Below, piece by piece: positions 28,266 through 37,562 of a stretch of DNA of 64,000 bases. This stretch comes from Pseudomonas ceruminis (GTDB lineage: Bacteria > Pseudomonadota > Gammaproteobacteria > Pseudomonadales > Pseudomonadaceae). Where the stretch lies: assembly GCF_021602025.1 (NCBI RefSeq), contig NZ_BQHW01000011.1, positions 102,854-166,853 of the forward strand, read 5' to 3'. Position 1 is the stretch's first letter, and the number at the start of each line of letters is the position of its first letter. The position numbers and the translations under genes are program-made. Under the pieces are notes generated by a model. That model had not been told where the DNA came from and searched no databases. It saw only the letters and a program-made list of their open reading frames with translations.

Positions 28266-29144
28266 ATGCCCGACATCCTCATTTCACCCAACGCACTGCA
28301 CCAGGCTCTGGAACAACCCGGGCTGGTGGTGCTGGACGCCAGCGTGGAGCTGGCCGCCGCCCAGTTCGACGGTGACTACCGTGTCGCCAGTGGCTATCGC
28401 GCATGGCTTGCCGAGCATATCCCGACCTCTCGGCATGCTGACCTGACCGGCGACCTGGCCGATACCTCGGCGGGCTACAGCTTCGCCGTCCCTTCGCTGG
28501 CGGCTGCTCGTGAGGCATTGGGGCGCCTGGGCATCGCCGAGGCGCGGCAGATCGTGGTCTATGACCGACATGACGGTTTCTGGGCAGCGCGCCTCTGGTG
28601 GATGCTGCGCAGCCTGGGCGTGCGCGCCGCAGTGCTCGACGGCGGGCTGAAGGCCTGGCGCCAAGCCAACCTGCCCCTCGCCCAAGGTACGAAAGCACCA
28701 GACAAGGCGCCGGGTTCGCCAGCGGCGTTGACTGTGCAGGCAGGGTATTGGGCCAGCCGCGAGGACGTGCTGGCAGTGACCAATGGGCAGGCCCCAGGTA
28801 CGCTGATCTGCGCGCTTTCCCAAGGGCTGTTCGAGGGCAGCGCCGTGACCCGTTATGCTCGACGCGGCCACATCCCCGGCAGCCTCAACCGGCCAGCGCG
28901 GGGGCTGTTTGACGACCAGGGGCGCTACCTGCCCCCCGAAGCGTTGGCCGCAGCGCTCGGGCCAGCGCTGCTCGAAGGCGACCAACCGCTGATTCTCTAT
29001 TGTGGCGGCGGCATCTCCGCCGCCGCCACGGCCCTGGCCCTTACACGCCTGGGGCGCCAGAACGTTTCGATCTACGACGGCTCGCTGCAGGAATGGGCCG
29101 CCGACCCTGCGTTGCCAATGACCACCGGAGCAACTCCGACCTGA
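28266..29144 (+). CDS. Sulfurtransferase with two rhodanese domains
   Basis: A 292-residue tandem rhodanese, like SseA or thiosulfate sulfurtransferase, transferring sulfane sulfur to an acceptor. The N-terminal domain (about 1-135) is inactive, ending in VYDRHDGFWAARLWW. The C-terminal domain (about 160-285) carries the active-site loop LYCGGGISAAATALAL with the catalytic Cys. The loop CGGGIS is closer to thiosulfate sulfurtransferases than to CGSGVTA of 3-mercaptopyruvate enzymes. AGGA precedes the start at 28266. Sulfur supply for thiamine-type salvage is one possible role. Confidence 0.87.
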   Translation: MPDILISPNALHQALEQPGLVVLDASVELAAAQFDGDYRVASGYRAWLAEHIPTSRHADLTGDLADTSAGYSFAVPSLAAAREALGRLGIAEARQIVVYDRHDGFWAARLWWMLRSLGVRAAVLDGGLKAWRQANLPLAQGTKAPDKAPGSPAALTVQAGYWASREDVLAVTNGQAPGTLICALSQGLFEGSAVTRYARRGHIPGSLNRPARGLFDDQGRYLPPEALAAALGPALLEGDQPLILYCGGGISAAATALALTRLGRQNVSIYDGSLQEWAADPALPMTTGATPT

Positions 29145-29202
29145 GGTTTCACCCCCTTCAAAAGCCAGCTCGACGATGCCGTCGCCGCCACGTGCGCGCA
29201 CC

Positions 29203-29226
29203 TTCGCGGGCACACGTTTACCCGTT
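29203..29226 (+). repeat. Degenerate REP-like element
   Basis: TTCGCGGGCACACGTTTACCCG resembles the core of the REP pair at 9883-9955 but is diverged and single. It lies in the 120-bp gap between the rhodanese and TonB receptor genes, where it could weaken read-through. Confidence 0.4.
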
Positions 29227-29264
29227 TTTCGGTGCCACGCCGCTGGTCACCCAGGAGTTTGTTC

Positions 29265-31430
29265 ATGGCTTCATCCTTGTCCCTGCAACACCGCCACGGC
29301 CTCGCGCTGGGGCTGCTGAGTCTGTCACTGAGCCCAGCCCTGGCCTGGGCGGACAGCACCCTGCTGGAGACCGTCACCGTAACCGGCGAGCAAATCGACA
29401 GCTACCATGCCACATCAGCGTCGGTGGGTGGCTTCGGCGAAGCGCCGCTGCTTGATACGCCAGCCTCGGTCGCGGTGTTCACCGAGCAGTTGCTCAAGGA
29501 TCGCCAGGCCAGGTTGCTCAGCGAAGTGCTCAGCAACGACGCGTCGACCGGCGAAAGCTATGCACCGATCGGCTACTATGAAAACTTCGTGGTCCGCGGC
29601 TTTTCCCTCAGTGCCGCCAACAGCTACAAGATCAACGGCAGCACCATCACCGGCGAGCAGAACGTCGCACTGGAAAACAAGCAGCAGGTCGAACTGCTCA
29701 AAGGCCTTGCCGGCTTGCAAAGCGGTGTTTCCGAGCCCGGTGGGCTGGTCAACTACGTCACCAAACGCCCGCAGAACGTCCGCTCGGTCACTGTGGCAAG
29801 CAACGAATCGGGCGAGCGCTACATTGCCACCGACCTTGGTGGCTGGATCGACAGCGAGCAACGCCTGGGGGTACGTGCCAACTTCGCCCACGAAGACATC
29901 CGCTCCTATGTCGACAACTCCGACGGCAAACGCGATTTCGCCTCCCTGGCCGTTGACTGGAACATCACCGACGCCGCCCTGTTGCAACTGGATGCCGAGT
30001 ACCAGACCCGCGAGCAGCGCTCGGTACCGGGCTACCAGTTGCTCGGCGGCAGCGTGGTGCCCCACGGCATCGACCCCAAGGACCGCTTGGCCGATCAGCG
30101 CTGGTCCAAACCGGTGGGCATCGACTCGCTCAACCTGGGCAGCCGCTTCGAGTACCGCTTCGACGACAACTGGAGCGCCAACGTCAGCGCTTCGCGCAGC
30201 CGCGTGGTGATCGACGATTACAGCGCCTTCGCCTGGGGCTGCTATGGCGCCGCAAGCTGCGCCGGTTCCGCCGTGCCGAACTACTTCAGCCCCGAAGGCG
30301 ACTACGATGTCTATGACTTCCGCAACCCCGACGATACCCGCCGCAACGACGAGCTTCAGGCTGCCCTGAACGGGCGCTTCGACAGTGGCCCGCTGCAGCA
30401 TGAACTGACCGTCGGCAGCAGCGCCTTGCGCCGCATCGTCGACCGCCGCGACTCGGTCAACGAGTGGGTGGGCACCGCCAACATCTACCAGCCCGTGCCC
30501 GACTTTGCGCCCACCACCGAGCCGCTTGGCCACACCTATCGGCGCCTGGACAGCCGCCAGTACGGGCTGTTCTTCACCGACCGGCTGAGCTATGGCGACC
30601 ACTGGCAGGCCATTGTGGGGGGCCGCCAGGTGCGCCTGGACGAAAAGACCTTCGACATCGACGGCAATACCACCCGCCATACCCAGCGTGCCGAGTTCCT
30701 GCCCAATGTCGCGCTGATCTACAAGCCTCGCCCGGACATCTCGCTGTACACCAGCTACAGCAAGGGCTTGTCCCTGGGCGGCGAAGCGGCGTGGTTCACC
30801 ACCAACGCCGACGAGATCCTGCCTCCCACCGTTTCGCGCCAACTGGAAGTGGGCGCCAAGCGTGACTGGCAAGGCCTGAGCTTGGGCGCCGCGCTGTTTC
30901 GCATCAGCAAGGCCTACCAGTATTCGCGGCCCAATGGCGATGGCAGCTTCACGTTCGTGCAACAAGGCGAACAGGAAAACATTGGCCTCGAGCTTTCCGC
31001 CAGCGGGCACCTGACCGAGCAACTGCAGGTGGCGGCCAGTGCCGCGGCGATCCGCGCCCGGGTCGAGGACAGCGGCACCGACAGCTACGAAGGGCACCAG
31101 GCGATCAACGTCCCGAAAGTGCGCGCCAGCCTGCACGCCGACTACAGTATCGCCAGCATCAAAGGCCTGGCCCTGCTGGGTGGCCTGCGCTACAGCGCCA
31201 GCAAGTATGCAAGCCAGGCAGGCAACGTGAAGGTCGATGGCTACACGGTATTCGATGCCGGCGCACGCTACACCCTGGACGTCGAGGGGTACGAAACCGT
31301 CCTGCGCCTGACCGTGGACAACCTCTTCGACAAACGCTATTGGCGCGATGTGGGCGAATACCTGGGCGACGGCTACCTGTTCCAGGGTGCCCCGCGCACC
31401 GCCCGCCTGTCCGCCACCGTGAGCTTCTGA
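29265..31430 (+). CDS. TonB-dependent outer-membrane receptor (siderophore-receptor-like)
   Basis: A 721-residue receptor, start at 29265 with CAGGAG upstream. Signal peptide to about residue 29 (SPALAWA), TonB box region TLLETVTVTG, plug with TPASVAVFTEQLLKDR, NFVVRGFSL, INGSTITGEQ and VELLKGLAGLQSG, barrel ending RTARLSATVSF with terminal Phe. The plug is of the FecA/FhuE-like siderophore family, yet the gene sits between a rhodanese and a lipoprotein phosphatase and PnuC-type transporter, so a vitamin or nucleotide ligand is as likely. It is not a close paralogue of the receptors at 1435-6078. Confidence 0.9.
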   Translation: MASSLSLQHRHGLALGLLSLSLSPALAWADSTLLETVTVTGEQIDSYHATSASVGGFGEAPLLDTPASVAVFTEQLLKDRQARLLSEVLSNDASTGESYAPIGYYENFVVRGFSLSAANSYKINGSTITGEQNVALENKQQVELLKGLAGLQSGVSEPGGLVNYVTKRPQNVRSVTVASNESGERYIATDLGGWIDSEQRLGVRANFAHEDIRSYVDNSDGKRDFASLAVDWNITDAALLQLDAEYQTREQRSVPGYQLLGGSVVPHGIDPKDRLADQRWSKPVGIDSLNLGSRFEYRFDDNWSANVSASRSRVVIDDYSAFAWGCYGAASCAGSAVPNYFSPEGDYDVYDFRNPDDTRRNDELQAALNGRFDSGPLQHELTVGSSALRRIVDRRDSVNEWVGTANIYQPVPDFAPTTEPLGHTYRRLDSRQYGLFFTDRLSYGDHWQAIVGGRQVRLDEKTFDIDGNTTRHTQRAEFLPNVALIYKPRPDISLYTSYSKGLSLGGEAAWFTTNADEILPPTVSRQLEVGAKRDWQGLSLGAALFRISKAYQYSRPNGDGSFTFVQQGEQENIGLELSASGHLTEQLQVAASAAAIRARVEDSGTDSYEGHQAINVPKVRASLHADYSIASIKGLALLGGLRYSASKYASQAGNVKVDGYTVFDAGARYTLDVEGYETVLRLTVDNLFDKRYWRDVGEYLGDGYLFQGAPRTARLSATVSF

Positions 31431-31439
31431 GGAATCGCC

Positions 31440-32273
31440 ATGAACCGGCCCGTCCCGCTGCTTGCCGCCCTGTTGGCGATGCTACTCACTGGTTGCCAAC
31501 AGAACGCACCTGCCAACGACCAACTCGACGCGGTGCTCTGGACCCAGACGTCAGTGGAGCACGACTTGCTGTTCCGCCAGGCCTACGCCAGTGCCACCCG
31601 GCACCTGGACCAGGCCTTGGCCGACCCGACCTGGGATGCATTGGCACAAGCACCGCGCGCGCTGCAGGGCTTGCCACCGGCAGTGATCATCGACATCGAC
31701 GAAACCCTGCTGGACAACATTGGGCTCAACGCCCGGGCGATTCTCGCCGACCGCCCGTATGACTACAGCGCCTGGTACCAGTGGGTGGATAGCGCCAAGG
31801 CCCCGGCCCTGCCCGGCGCCGTTGACTTCCTGCAGGCTGCGGCGCGGCGTGGGATCACGCCGTACTACCTGACCAACCGTGAACCTGGCCAGGAGCAGGC
31901 GACCCTGGAAAATCTGCGCCGCGTCGGTTTCCCGATCGACAGCAGCGCCCAGATCCTCACGGCGGGCACCGCCATCGGCGGGTGCCAGGCCAGCGGTTCA
32001 GACAAGACCTGCCGCCGGCATTGGGTGGGCACGCAGGCCCGCGTGCTGATGCAACTGGGCGACAGCTTCGGCGACTTCATGGCCACCCCCGGCAGCCAAC
32101 AGGCCAAGCTCGACGCCGCCCGCCCCTACTTCGCCTGGTTGGGGGAGCGCTGGTTTCTGCTCCCCAACCCCACCTATGGCAGCTGGTACAGCGCGCCCTA
32201 CCAAGGGCGCGACGGGTTGTCGGAGCAACAGAAACGCGCCTTCAAGCACAAGGCCTTGAAGCCCCAGTATTGA
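31440..32273 (+). CDS. HAD acid phosphatase lipoprotein, e(P4)/class C family
   Basis: Membrane-anchored phosphatase of 277 residues. The signal peptide ends in the lipobox LLTGC (Cys at about 19). The HAD nucleophile motif is IIDIDETLLDN and the Thr of motif II lies in YYLTNRE; MQLGDSFGDF gives the acidic motif III. In Haemophilus, e(P4) removes phosphate from NMN so that nicotinamide riboside can pass PnuC. Here a PnuC homologue follows 19 nt later, so this enzyme probably dephosphorylates a nucleotide-like or thiamine phosphate before uptake. The start is nine bases after the TonB receptor stop. Confidence 0.9.
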   Translation: MNRPVPLLAALLAMLLTGCQQNAPANDQLDAVLWTQTSVEHDLLFRQAYASATRHLDQALADPTWDALAQAPRALQGLPPAVIIDIDETLLDNIGLNARAILADRPYDYSAWYQWVDSAKAPALPGAVDFLQAAARRGITPYYLTNREPGQEQATLENLRRVGFPIDSSAQILTAGTAIGGCQASGSDKTCRRHWVGTQARVLMQLGDSFGDFMATPGSQQAKLDAARPYFAWLGERWFLLPNPTYGSWYSAPYQGRDGLSEQQKRAFKHKALKPQY

Positions 32274-32292
32274 CGCTGCCGAGGAGGCGCCC

Positions 32293-32889
32293 ATGTCAAC
32301 CTTAGAAATTATTGCCGTGCTGATCAACATCCTCGGCGTGTGGCTGACCACCCAACGCATTCGCTGGTGCTGGCCGGTGAGCGTGGTCGCCGTGCTGCTT
32401 TACGCCTGGATTTTCTTCGAGGTGAAGTTGTATTGCGACATGCTGCTGCAACTGGTCTTCGCCGTGCTGCAGGGTTACGGCTGGTGGCGCTGGAGCCAAG
32501 GTTACAGCGCCGCCGGTAAGGTCGGGGTCCACCGTCTGCCACGTCGCGAGGCGCTCGTCAGCCTCGCGGTGGGGCTTGCCGGCGCGGTCCTGCTGGGTGC
32601 CCTCATGCAGCGCTACACCGATGCCTCGGCGCCATGGATCGACGCACTGCTGAGCTCGCTCAGCCTGGTGGCCAGCTTCTGGGCGGCGCGCAAGTATGTC
32701 GCCAGCTGGGCGTTGTGGATCGTGCTCGACAGCGCCTACGTTGGATTGTTTCTGTTCAAGGACCTGCAACTCACCGCAGCGCTGTACGCCGGATTCGTGA
32801 TACTGGCCACCTATGGCCTGCTGGCCTGGCGCAGCGAGCTGCAGGCTCAGCAGCGCACGCTGCCCACGGGCGCTGAGGTGTTGCCATGA
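32293..32889 (+). CDS. PnuC-family vitamin transporter
   Basis: Inner-membrane facilitator of 198 residues with about seven hydrophobic helices. PnuC-type features are seen as YGWWRWSQG in the first half, followed by a charged loop, and SWALWIVLDSAYVGLFLFKDL in the second half, where W-A-L-W matches the WxxW motif. PnuC proteins import nicotinamide riboside; the related PnuT subgroup imports thiamine. The sequence alone does not decide between them. The kinase at 27106 would trap the imported compound. Its stop overlaps the GntR start (ATGA). GAGG precedes the ATG. Confidence 0.85.
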   Translation: MSTLEIIAVLINILGVWLTTQRIRWCWPVSVVAVLLYAWIFFEVKLYCDMLLQLVFAVLQGYGWWRWSQGYSAAGKVGVHRLPRREALVSLAVGLAGAVLLGALMQRYTDASAPWIDALLSSLSLVASFWAARKYVASWALWIVLDSAYVGLFLFKDLQLTAALYAGFVILATYGLLAWRSELQAQQRTLPTGAEVLP

Positions 32890-33674
32890 ACCCGTTCCGC
32901 ACCTCGTTCGTCAGCGAATCGCAACCCCAGACCAGTTGGCGCGCCACCCAGCCCCATTACCTGCGCATCCGCGATCAACTGGCCAGCGACCTGGCCAAAG
33001 GATGCCTGCCCGCCGACAGCAAGCTGCCCGCAGAACGGGAACTGGCCGAGCGTTTCGGCTGCACCCGCGTGACCCTGCGCCAGGCATTGCAACTGCTGGA
33101 AACCGACGGCGTCATCTACCGTCAGGACCGTCGCGGCTGGTATGTGAGCCCGCCGCGCATCCGCTACGACCCGACCGGCATCACCGGCTTCATGGAGTAC
33201 GTCGCCACCCAGGGCCGTACGCCACGCACCGAATGCCTGCACGCCGAGCGCCGCCCGGCCGGGGCCTGGCTGGCCAAGCGCATGGGCCTGGAGCATCCGG
33301 AGGAGCCGGTGTTCTACCTGCAGCGCCGCCGTTGGGTCGATCAACGCCCGGTGCTGCTGGAATGCAACGTGCTGGTGGCCGACTGGTGCCCCCGCTTGCT
33401 CGACGCCGACCTCAATACCTCGCTGACCGCCCTGCTGCGCGAGCGCTTTGGCCGCGTGCAATCGCGCAGCGAGCTGTGCATGCACCCGGAGACGATGAAC
33501 GATTTTCAAGCCGACCTGCTGCAGGTTTCTCCAGGGTCGAGCAGTTTCTACCTGGAGCGCCTGAGCTTCGGCGAACGCGGCCAACCGGTGGAATTCGACC
33601 AGGAGTTCTGGCGCCCGGATGCCCTGGCGGTGGTGCTGCAAACCCGTTACCCGGGGGAGGCGGAAGCGCCATGA
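32886..33674 (+). CDS. GntR-family repressor, HutC subfamily (UTRA domain)
   Basis: A 262-residue regulator. Winged helix about 25-95 (LRIRDQLASDLAKGCLPADSKLPAERELAERFGCTRVTLRQALQLLETDGVIYRQDRRGWYVS), followed by a UTRA ligand-binding domain (about 105-255) with FYLQRRRWVDQRPVLLE and FYLERLSFGERGQPVEFD. Regulators of this group sense small metabolites and bind TGGT-N4-ACCA operators; a perfect one is at 26119-26130 in front of the cluster. Start and stop both overlap neighbours (ATGA), which makes it an integral part of the operon and implies autoregulation. Confidence 0.9.
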   Translation: MNPFRTSFVSESQPQTSWRATQPHYLRIRDQLASDLAKGCLPADSKLPAERELAERFGCTRVTLRQALQLLETDGVIYRQDRRGWYVSPPRIRYDPTGITGFMEYVATQGRTPRTECLHAERRPAGAWLAKRMGLEHPEEPVFYLQRRRWVDQRPVLLECNVLVADWCPRLLDADLNTSLTALLRERFGRVQSRSELCMHPETMNDFQADLLQVSPGSSSFYLERLSFGERGQPVEFDQEFWRPDALAVVLQTRYPGEAEAP

Positions 33675-34276
33675 TGTCGCAGCCTCAACTGGAAACGCTG
33701 CTGCAGGCCGCCGACGGCCTGATCTTCGACTGCGACGGGACGTTGGTAGACAGCCTGCCCGCCTATGCCGACGCCTGGCGCGCGGCCTTTGCAGCGTCTG
33801 GCAAGGTCATGGACACGGCATGGCACGCTGACCGCTGCGGGTTGTGCGAGACACAGCTGATGGAGCAGTTCGAGCACAGCAACCAGGTCACGCTGGATCG
33901 CCCCAGGGTGGTGGCGACGATGCGCCAGCACTACCTGGCCAACCTGTCGCGGCACTTGCGCGAACTCACCCAGGTGTCGGCCATCGCCAAACGGTTCGCG
34001 GGCGTCAAACCCATGGCCGTAGCGTCCAGCGGCTCTCGCGAGATCGTCTTGCACTCACTGGCCGCGCTGGGGTTGGTCGAGCTGTTCGACGCCATCGTGA
34101 CGTTCGACGACGTCGGCAAGGCCAAGCCTGACCCCGCCATCCATCTGCAGGCTGCCCAGCAATTGGGGCTGCCTCCAGAGCGCTGCCTGGTGTTCGAGGA
34201 CAGCGCGCAAGGTCTGGAGGCTGCGCGGCGCGGCCGACTGCCGGTGGTGGATGTAACGCGGCTGGCTCAGCCCTGA
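33671..34276 (+). CDS. HAD-superfamily phosphatase, subfamily IA
   Basis: A 201-residue cytosolic phosphatase of the beta-phosphoglucomutase/YqaB type. Motif I is [19 protein letters not shown] with the double Asp nucleophile, motif II lies in [11 protein letters not shown], and motif III is [18 protein letters not shown]...[11 protein letters not shown]. The start ATGATG (33671 or 33674) overlaps the GntR stop. It ends the cluster, convergent with the FMO gene. It could balance or reverse the upstream kinase, or act on a phosphorylated intermediate. Confidence 0.88.
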   Translation: MMSQPQLETLLQAADGLIFDCDGTLVDSLPAYADAWRAAFAASGKVMDTAWHADRCGLCETQLMEQFEHSNQVTLDRPRVVATMRQHYLANLSRHLRELTQVSAIAKRFAGVKPMAVASSGSREIVLHSLAALGLVELFDAIVTFDDVGKAKPDPAIHLQAAQQLGLPPERCLVFEDSAQGLEAARRGRLPVVDVTRLAQP

Positions 34277-35658
34277 CTTGAACGCGCCAGGGCCTTTATT
34301 TCCCCCTTACTGCCGTCCGTTTCGCGCAAGTACTCCTGCAGCGAGTCGTCCATCGCCTGCATCCAGCGGGTATGGTGTGGCACCGCTTGGGTGCCCGTGA
34401 TAACCGAACGGTACGATTTATCCCGGTAACCCATGATGTCGTGCTTCTTGTCATTCTTCCATTGCAGGAAGATGCGGTTCACCGCCTCGATGTCGAAGCT
34501 CGGATAATCCGTCTGCTCGATCAGATGTCTGATGTATCGGCCTTGGAACTCATACATCGAGGCAGTGGTTTCCAGACGCTCCTCGTCTTCGCGCCAGCGC
34601 TCACTGTCGGCGCGCATGTCCGTCTTCGACGGCAGCTGGATCCGCCCCAGCATATAGTCGCGTGCAAACCAGGCCTGGGCATCGAACAGGTTGAAGCTGT
34701 ACCAGAGGTCCTGCATGCCCAGGTAGATCAGCTGAGGGTTCTGCTCCCACACCACGCCCTGGTACAGGCCGGCAGGCCACAGGCGGTTGTTGGTCTTGAG
34801 GGTCAGCTCATCGGGCAGGAACGGGAAGTGGTGCTGGTAGCCGGTGCACAGGATGATTGCATCCACGCGCTTGTGCGAACCGTCGGCGAAGAACGCCAGG
34901 TCGCTTTCGACGCGCACCAGTTGCGGGCGCTCTTCCCAGCCCTTGGGCCATTTGTAGCCCATTGGCTGGGTGCGGTAGGCCGTGGTGATCGAGCGCGCGC
35001 CGTACTTGTAGCACTGCGAGCCGATGTCTTCGGCCGAGTAGCTGCTGCCGACGATCAGCAAGTCCTTTCCCTTGAATTCCATTGCTTCGCGGAAGTCGTG
35101 GGCGTGCAGGATTCGCCCGGCGAAACGCTCGAAGCCTTCGAAGTCAGGCACGTGCGGGGTGGAGAAGTGCCCGCTGGCGACTACGACATAATCGAACACC
35201 TGCTCAACACCTTGGCCGAGGCCGTAGTCGTGGGCGCTAACGGTGAACTCGCGGGTGTTTTCATCGAAGCTGACGTTCTTGACCGCAGTATTGAAGCGAA
35301 TGTAGTCCCGCACTCCGGCCTTTTTCACACGGCCTTGAATGTAGTCCCACAGCACCTCACGCGGCGGGTACGAGGAGATCGGCCGCCCAAAGTGTTCATC
35401 AAAGCTGTAGTCGGCGAATTCGAGGCACTCCTTGGGGCCGTTGGACCACAGGTAGCGGTACATACTGCCATGCACGGGTTCGCCATGCTGGTCCAGGCCA
35501 GTGCGCCAGGTGTAGTTCCACATCCCTCCCCAGTCAGCCTGCTTTTCGAAGCAGACGATTTCGGGCATAGGGGCGCCCTGTGCATGGGCGGATTGGAAGG
35601 CACGCAGTTGCGCAAGGCCGGACGGGCCGGCACCGATGATAGCGACACGAAGAGTCAT
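34267..35658 (-). CDS. Flavin-containing monooxygenase, trimethylamine monooxygenase-like
   Basis: Soluble FMO of 463 residues that would N- or S-oxygenate a small nucleophile with NADPH and O2. FAD motif [11 protein letters not shown] signature [11 protein letters not shown] (FxGxxxHxxxF), NADPH motif [11 protein letters not shown] and the [10 protein letters not shown] motif are all in place. Long blocks such as [19 protein letters not shown] and [18 protein letters not shown] closely match the Methylophaga-type FMO/Tmm as I remember it, so trimethylamine, dimethyl sulfide or a related methylated compound is the likely substrate. AGGA lies before the start at 35658. Its stop overlaps the convergent HAD gene by ten bases. 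Confidence 0.85.
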   Translation of the reverse strand: MTLRVAIIGAGPSGLAQLRAFQSAHAQGAPMPEIVCFEKQADWGGMWNYTWRTGLDQHGEPVHGSMYRYLWSNGPKECLEFADYSFDEHFGRPISSYPPREVLWDYIQGRVKKAGVRDYIRFNTAVKNVSFDENTREFTVSAHDYGLGQGVEQVFDYVVVASGHFSTPHVPDFEGFERFAGRILHAHDFREAMEFKGKDLLIVGSSYSAEDIGSQCYKYGARSITTAYRTQPMGYKWPKGWEERPQLVRVESDLAFFADGSHKRVDAIILCTGYQHHFPFLPDELTLKTNNRLWPAGLYQGVVWEQNPQLIYLGMQDLWYSFNLFDAQAWFARDYMLGRIQLPSKTDMRADSERWREDEERLETTASMYEFQGRYIRHLIEQTDYPSFDIEAVNRIFLQWKNDKKHDIMGYRDKSYRSVITGTQAVPHHTRWMQAMDDSLQEYLRETDGSKGEIKALARSSQG

Positions 35659-36137
35659 AGTGATTCCTGAACAGTTGAACGCTGAAAAAAAGCAAAGGCT
35701 CGCCACCCCCGAACGGCAAAAAGGCCGGGGTGGTGAAATTCAGGCGCTACGGTGCAGGTGGAGGGACGGGGCGTTTGCGCATCTGGGCCAGCAAGAACTT
35801 GCTTGGCGGAATCGACAATACGTGGAAGAGGGTCGAAAGCGGGGAAGGCATCATGGGGTTCGGCCCGTATCCACCCGCGCGGTGCGCAAAATGGGGGCCT
35901 GAAGGGCGGAAGATACGTGTGATCTCGTGCATGGGGGCTGCAAAGGCCTCTTTTCTTTATGGTTTCCTTTTTATCTATAACGGATGGGGGTGCAGATATC
36001 AAGGATCGGTGCCGCGCGGGCTCTTCCCAGGTCGCCGGCCTGATGCCGGACACCAGGCAACGCATGGGCAAGATCCGGGCATGCCTACGCAATGGATGCC
36101 CAGATAAACCAGAGGCGGCTTTTCAGTACGCGCCTGT
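35659..36137 (-). other. Gene-free leader between ALDH and FMO
   Basis: No convincing gene lies in this 479-bp stretch. A hairpin with outer stem CCACCCC/GGGGTGG and inner stem CGGC/GCCG lies at 35703-35732 in the FMO 5' leader, followed on the minus strand after about 20 nt by a run of seven T. It could attenuate transcription entering the FMO gene from upstream. A short AT-rich part near 35960-35985 might hold the FMO promoter. Confidence 0.4.
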
Positions 36138-37562
36138 TCAATCCGCCGCGTAACCGAAGATCGATTTCGTTTCTAGATACTCTTCAAATCCGTGGATCCC
36201 CCACTCCCGCCCATTCCCGGACTGCTTGTACCCGCCAAACGGCGCACCGTTGTCAGCCTTGCAGCCATTGAGGTGAACCATGCCGGTTCGCAAGCGGCGG
36301 GCCATGCTTCGGGCACGTTGCACATCACCCGCCGTCACATAGCCAGACAGCCCATAAGCGCTGTCATTGGCCAGGGCAATGGCCTGTTCTTCGGTGTCAT
36401 ACGGCATGATCGCAAGGACCGGGCCGAACACTTCCTCGCGGGCAATCGCCAGGTCCGAAGTGACATCCGCAAACACGGTGGGTTGGACGAAATACCCCGC
36501 CGTAGCATTTCCCGGGCGACCAACACCGCCACAGACCAACCGAGCGCCCTGCGCCATGGCTGCCCCGATCATGCCCTGGACCCGCAGATACTGCGCAGCA
36601 TTGGCCAGCGGCCCCATGCTCGTGGCAGGGTCGCTGTCGTCGAAGCACACCCGGGCAGTAACCTCCCGCGCGATCTCGATGGCCCGTTCCTGACGATGGC
36701 GAGGCACCAGCAACCGCGTTGGCGCATTGCACGACTGGCCGCTGTTACGCATGCACGCGCTGACGCCATGGCGCACCGCCGCGTCGAAATCAGCATCTTC
36801 GAGGATGAGATTGGCTGACTTGCCGCCCAGCTCCAGCGACACCCGCTTCACCGTATCGGCCGCCGCCTTGGACACCGCGACACCCGCCACGTTGGAGCCG
36901 GTGAACGACACCATGTCGACCCCAGGATGCCGGGCAATCTGGTCGCCCACCGTGATCCCATCGCCATTGACCAGGTTGAACACCCCGGCTGGCACGCCTG
37001 CCTGATGCAACACATCGGCCAGCAGCATGGCGCACAGCGGCGCCCGTTCGCTGGGCTTGAGCACCATGGTGCAGCCAGCGGCCAACGCCGGGGCGACCTT
37101 ACAGGTGAGCTGGTTGAGCGGCCAATTCCAAGGGGTGATCAACCCGCACACCCCGATGGGCTCCCGGGTGATCAAGGTGGTACCGTGCATACGGTCGAAG
37201 CTGTAGTCGCGCAGCACCTCATAGGCACGCTGCAGATGCCCAAGCCCGGCAGGGACATGCGCGCTGCGGGCCAGCGAAAGCGGTGCGCCCATCTCCTGGT
37301 GAACGGCCTGGGCCAGCTCCTCGCTACGTTGGCGATAGCCCTCAATGATGGCGGCCAATAGCTCCAGGCGTTGCTCACGGGGCCACTGTGAATACTGGAC
37401 AAAGGCCCGCTGGGCAGCCGTTACGGCACGGTCGACATCGTCGCTGTTGCCCAGGCTGATGCAACTGAAAGGCTGCTCGTCGTGGGGATTTATCAACGCC
37501 TGGGTCGGCCGCCCGAGCGGCGTTTCCCAACGACCATCGATGTAGAAGTCGAGCGGGTTCAT
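36138..37562 (-). CDS. NAD(P)-dependent aldehyde dehydrogenase
   Basis: Cytosolic ALDH of 474 residues oxidising an aldehyde to the acid. The general-base Glu lies in VSLELGGKSANLIL and the nucleophile Cys in NSGQSCNAPTR; the coenzyme motif is FTGSNVAGVAV. It ends in YLETKSIFGYAAD. Its ATG overlaps the aminotransferase stop (ATGA), so it most likely oxidises the semialdehyde formed by that enzyme, as in omega-amino acid pathways. Confidence 0.92.
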   Translation of the reverse strand: MNPLDFYIDGRWETPLGRPTQALINPHDEQPFSCISLGNSDDVDRAVTAAQRAFVQYSQWPREQRLELLAAIIEGYRQRSEELAQAVHQEMGAPLSLARSAHVPAGLGHLQRAYEVLRDYSFDRMHGTTLITREPIGVCGLITPWNWPLNQLTCKVAPALAAGCTMVLKPSERAPLCAMLLADVLHQAGVPAGVFNLVNGDGITVGDQIARHPGVDMVSFTGSNVAGVAVSKAAADTVKRVSLELGGKSANLILEDADFDAAVRHGVSACMRNSGQSCNAPTRLLVPRHRQERAIEIAREVTARVCFDDSDPATSMGPLANAAQYLRVQGMIGAAMAQGARLVCGGVGRPGNATAGYFVQPTVFADVTSDLAIAREEVFGPVLAIMPYDTEEQAIALANDSAYGLSGYVTAGDVQRARSMARRLRTGMVHLNGCKADNGAPFGGYKQSGNGREWGIHGFEEYLETKSIFGYAAD

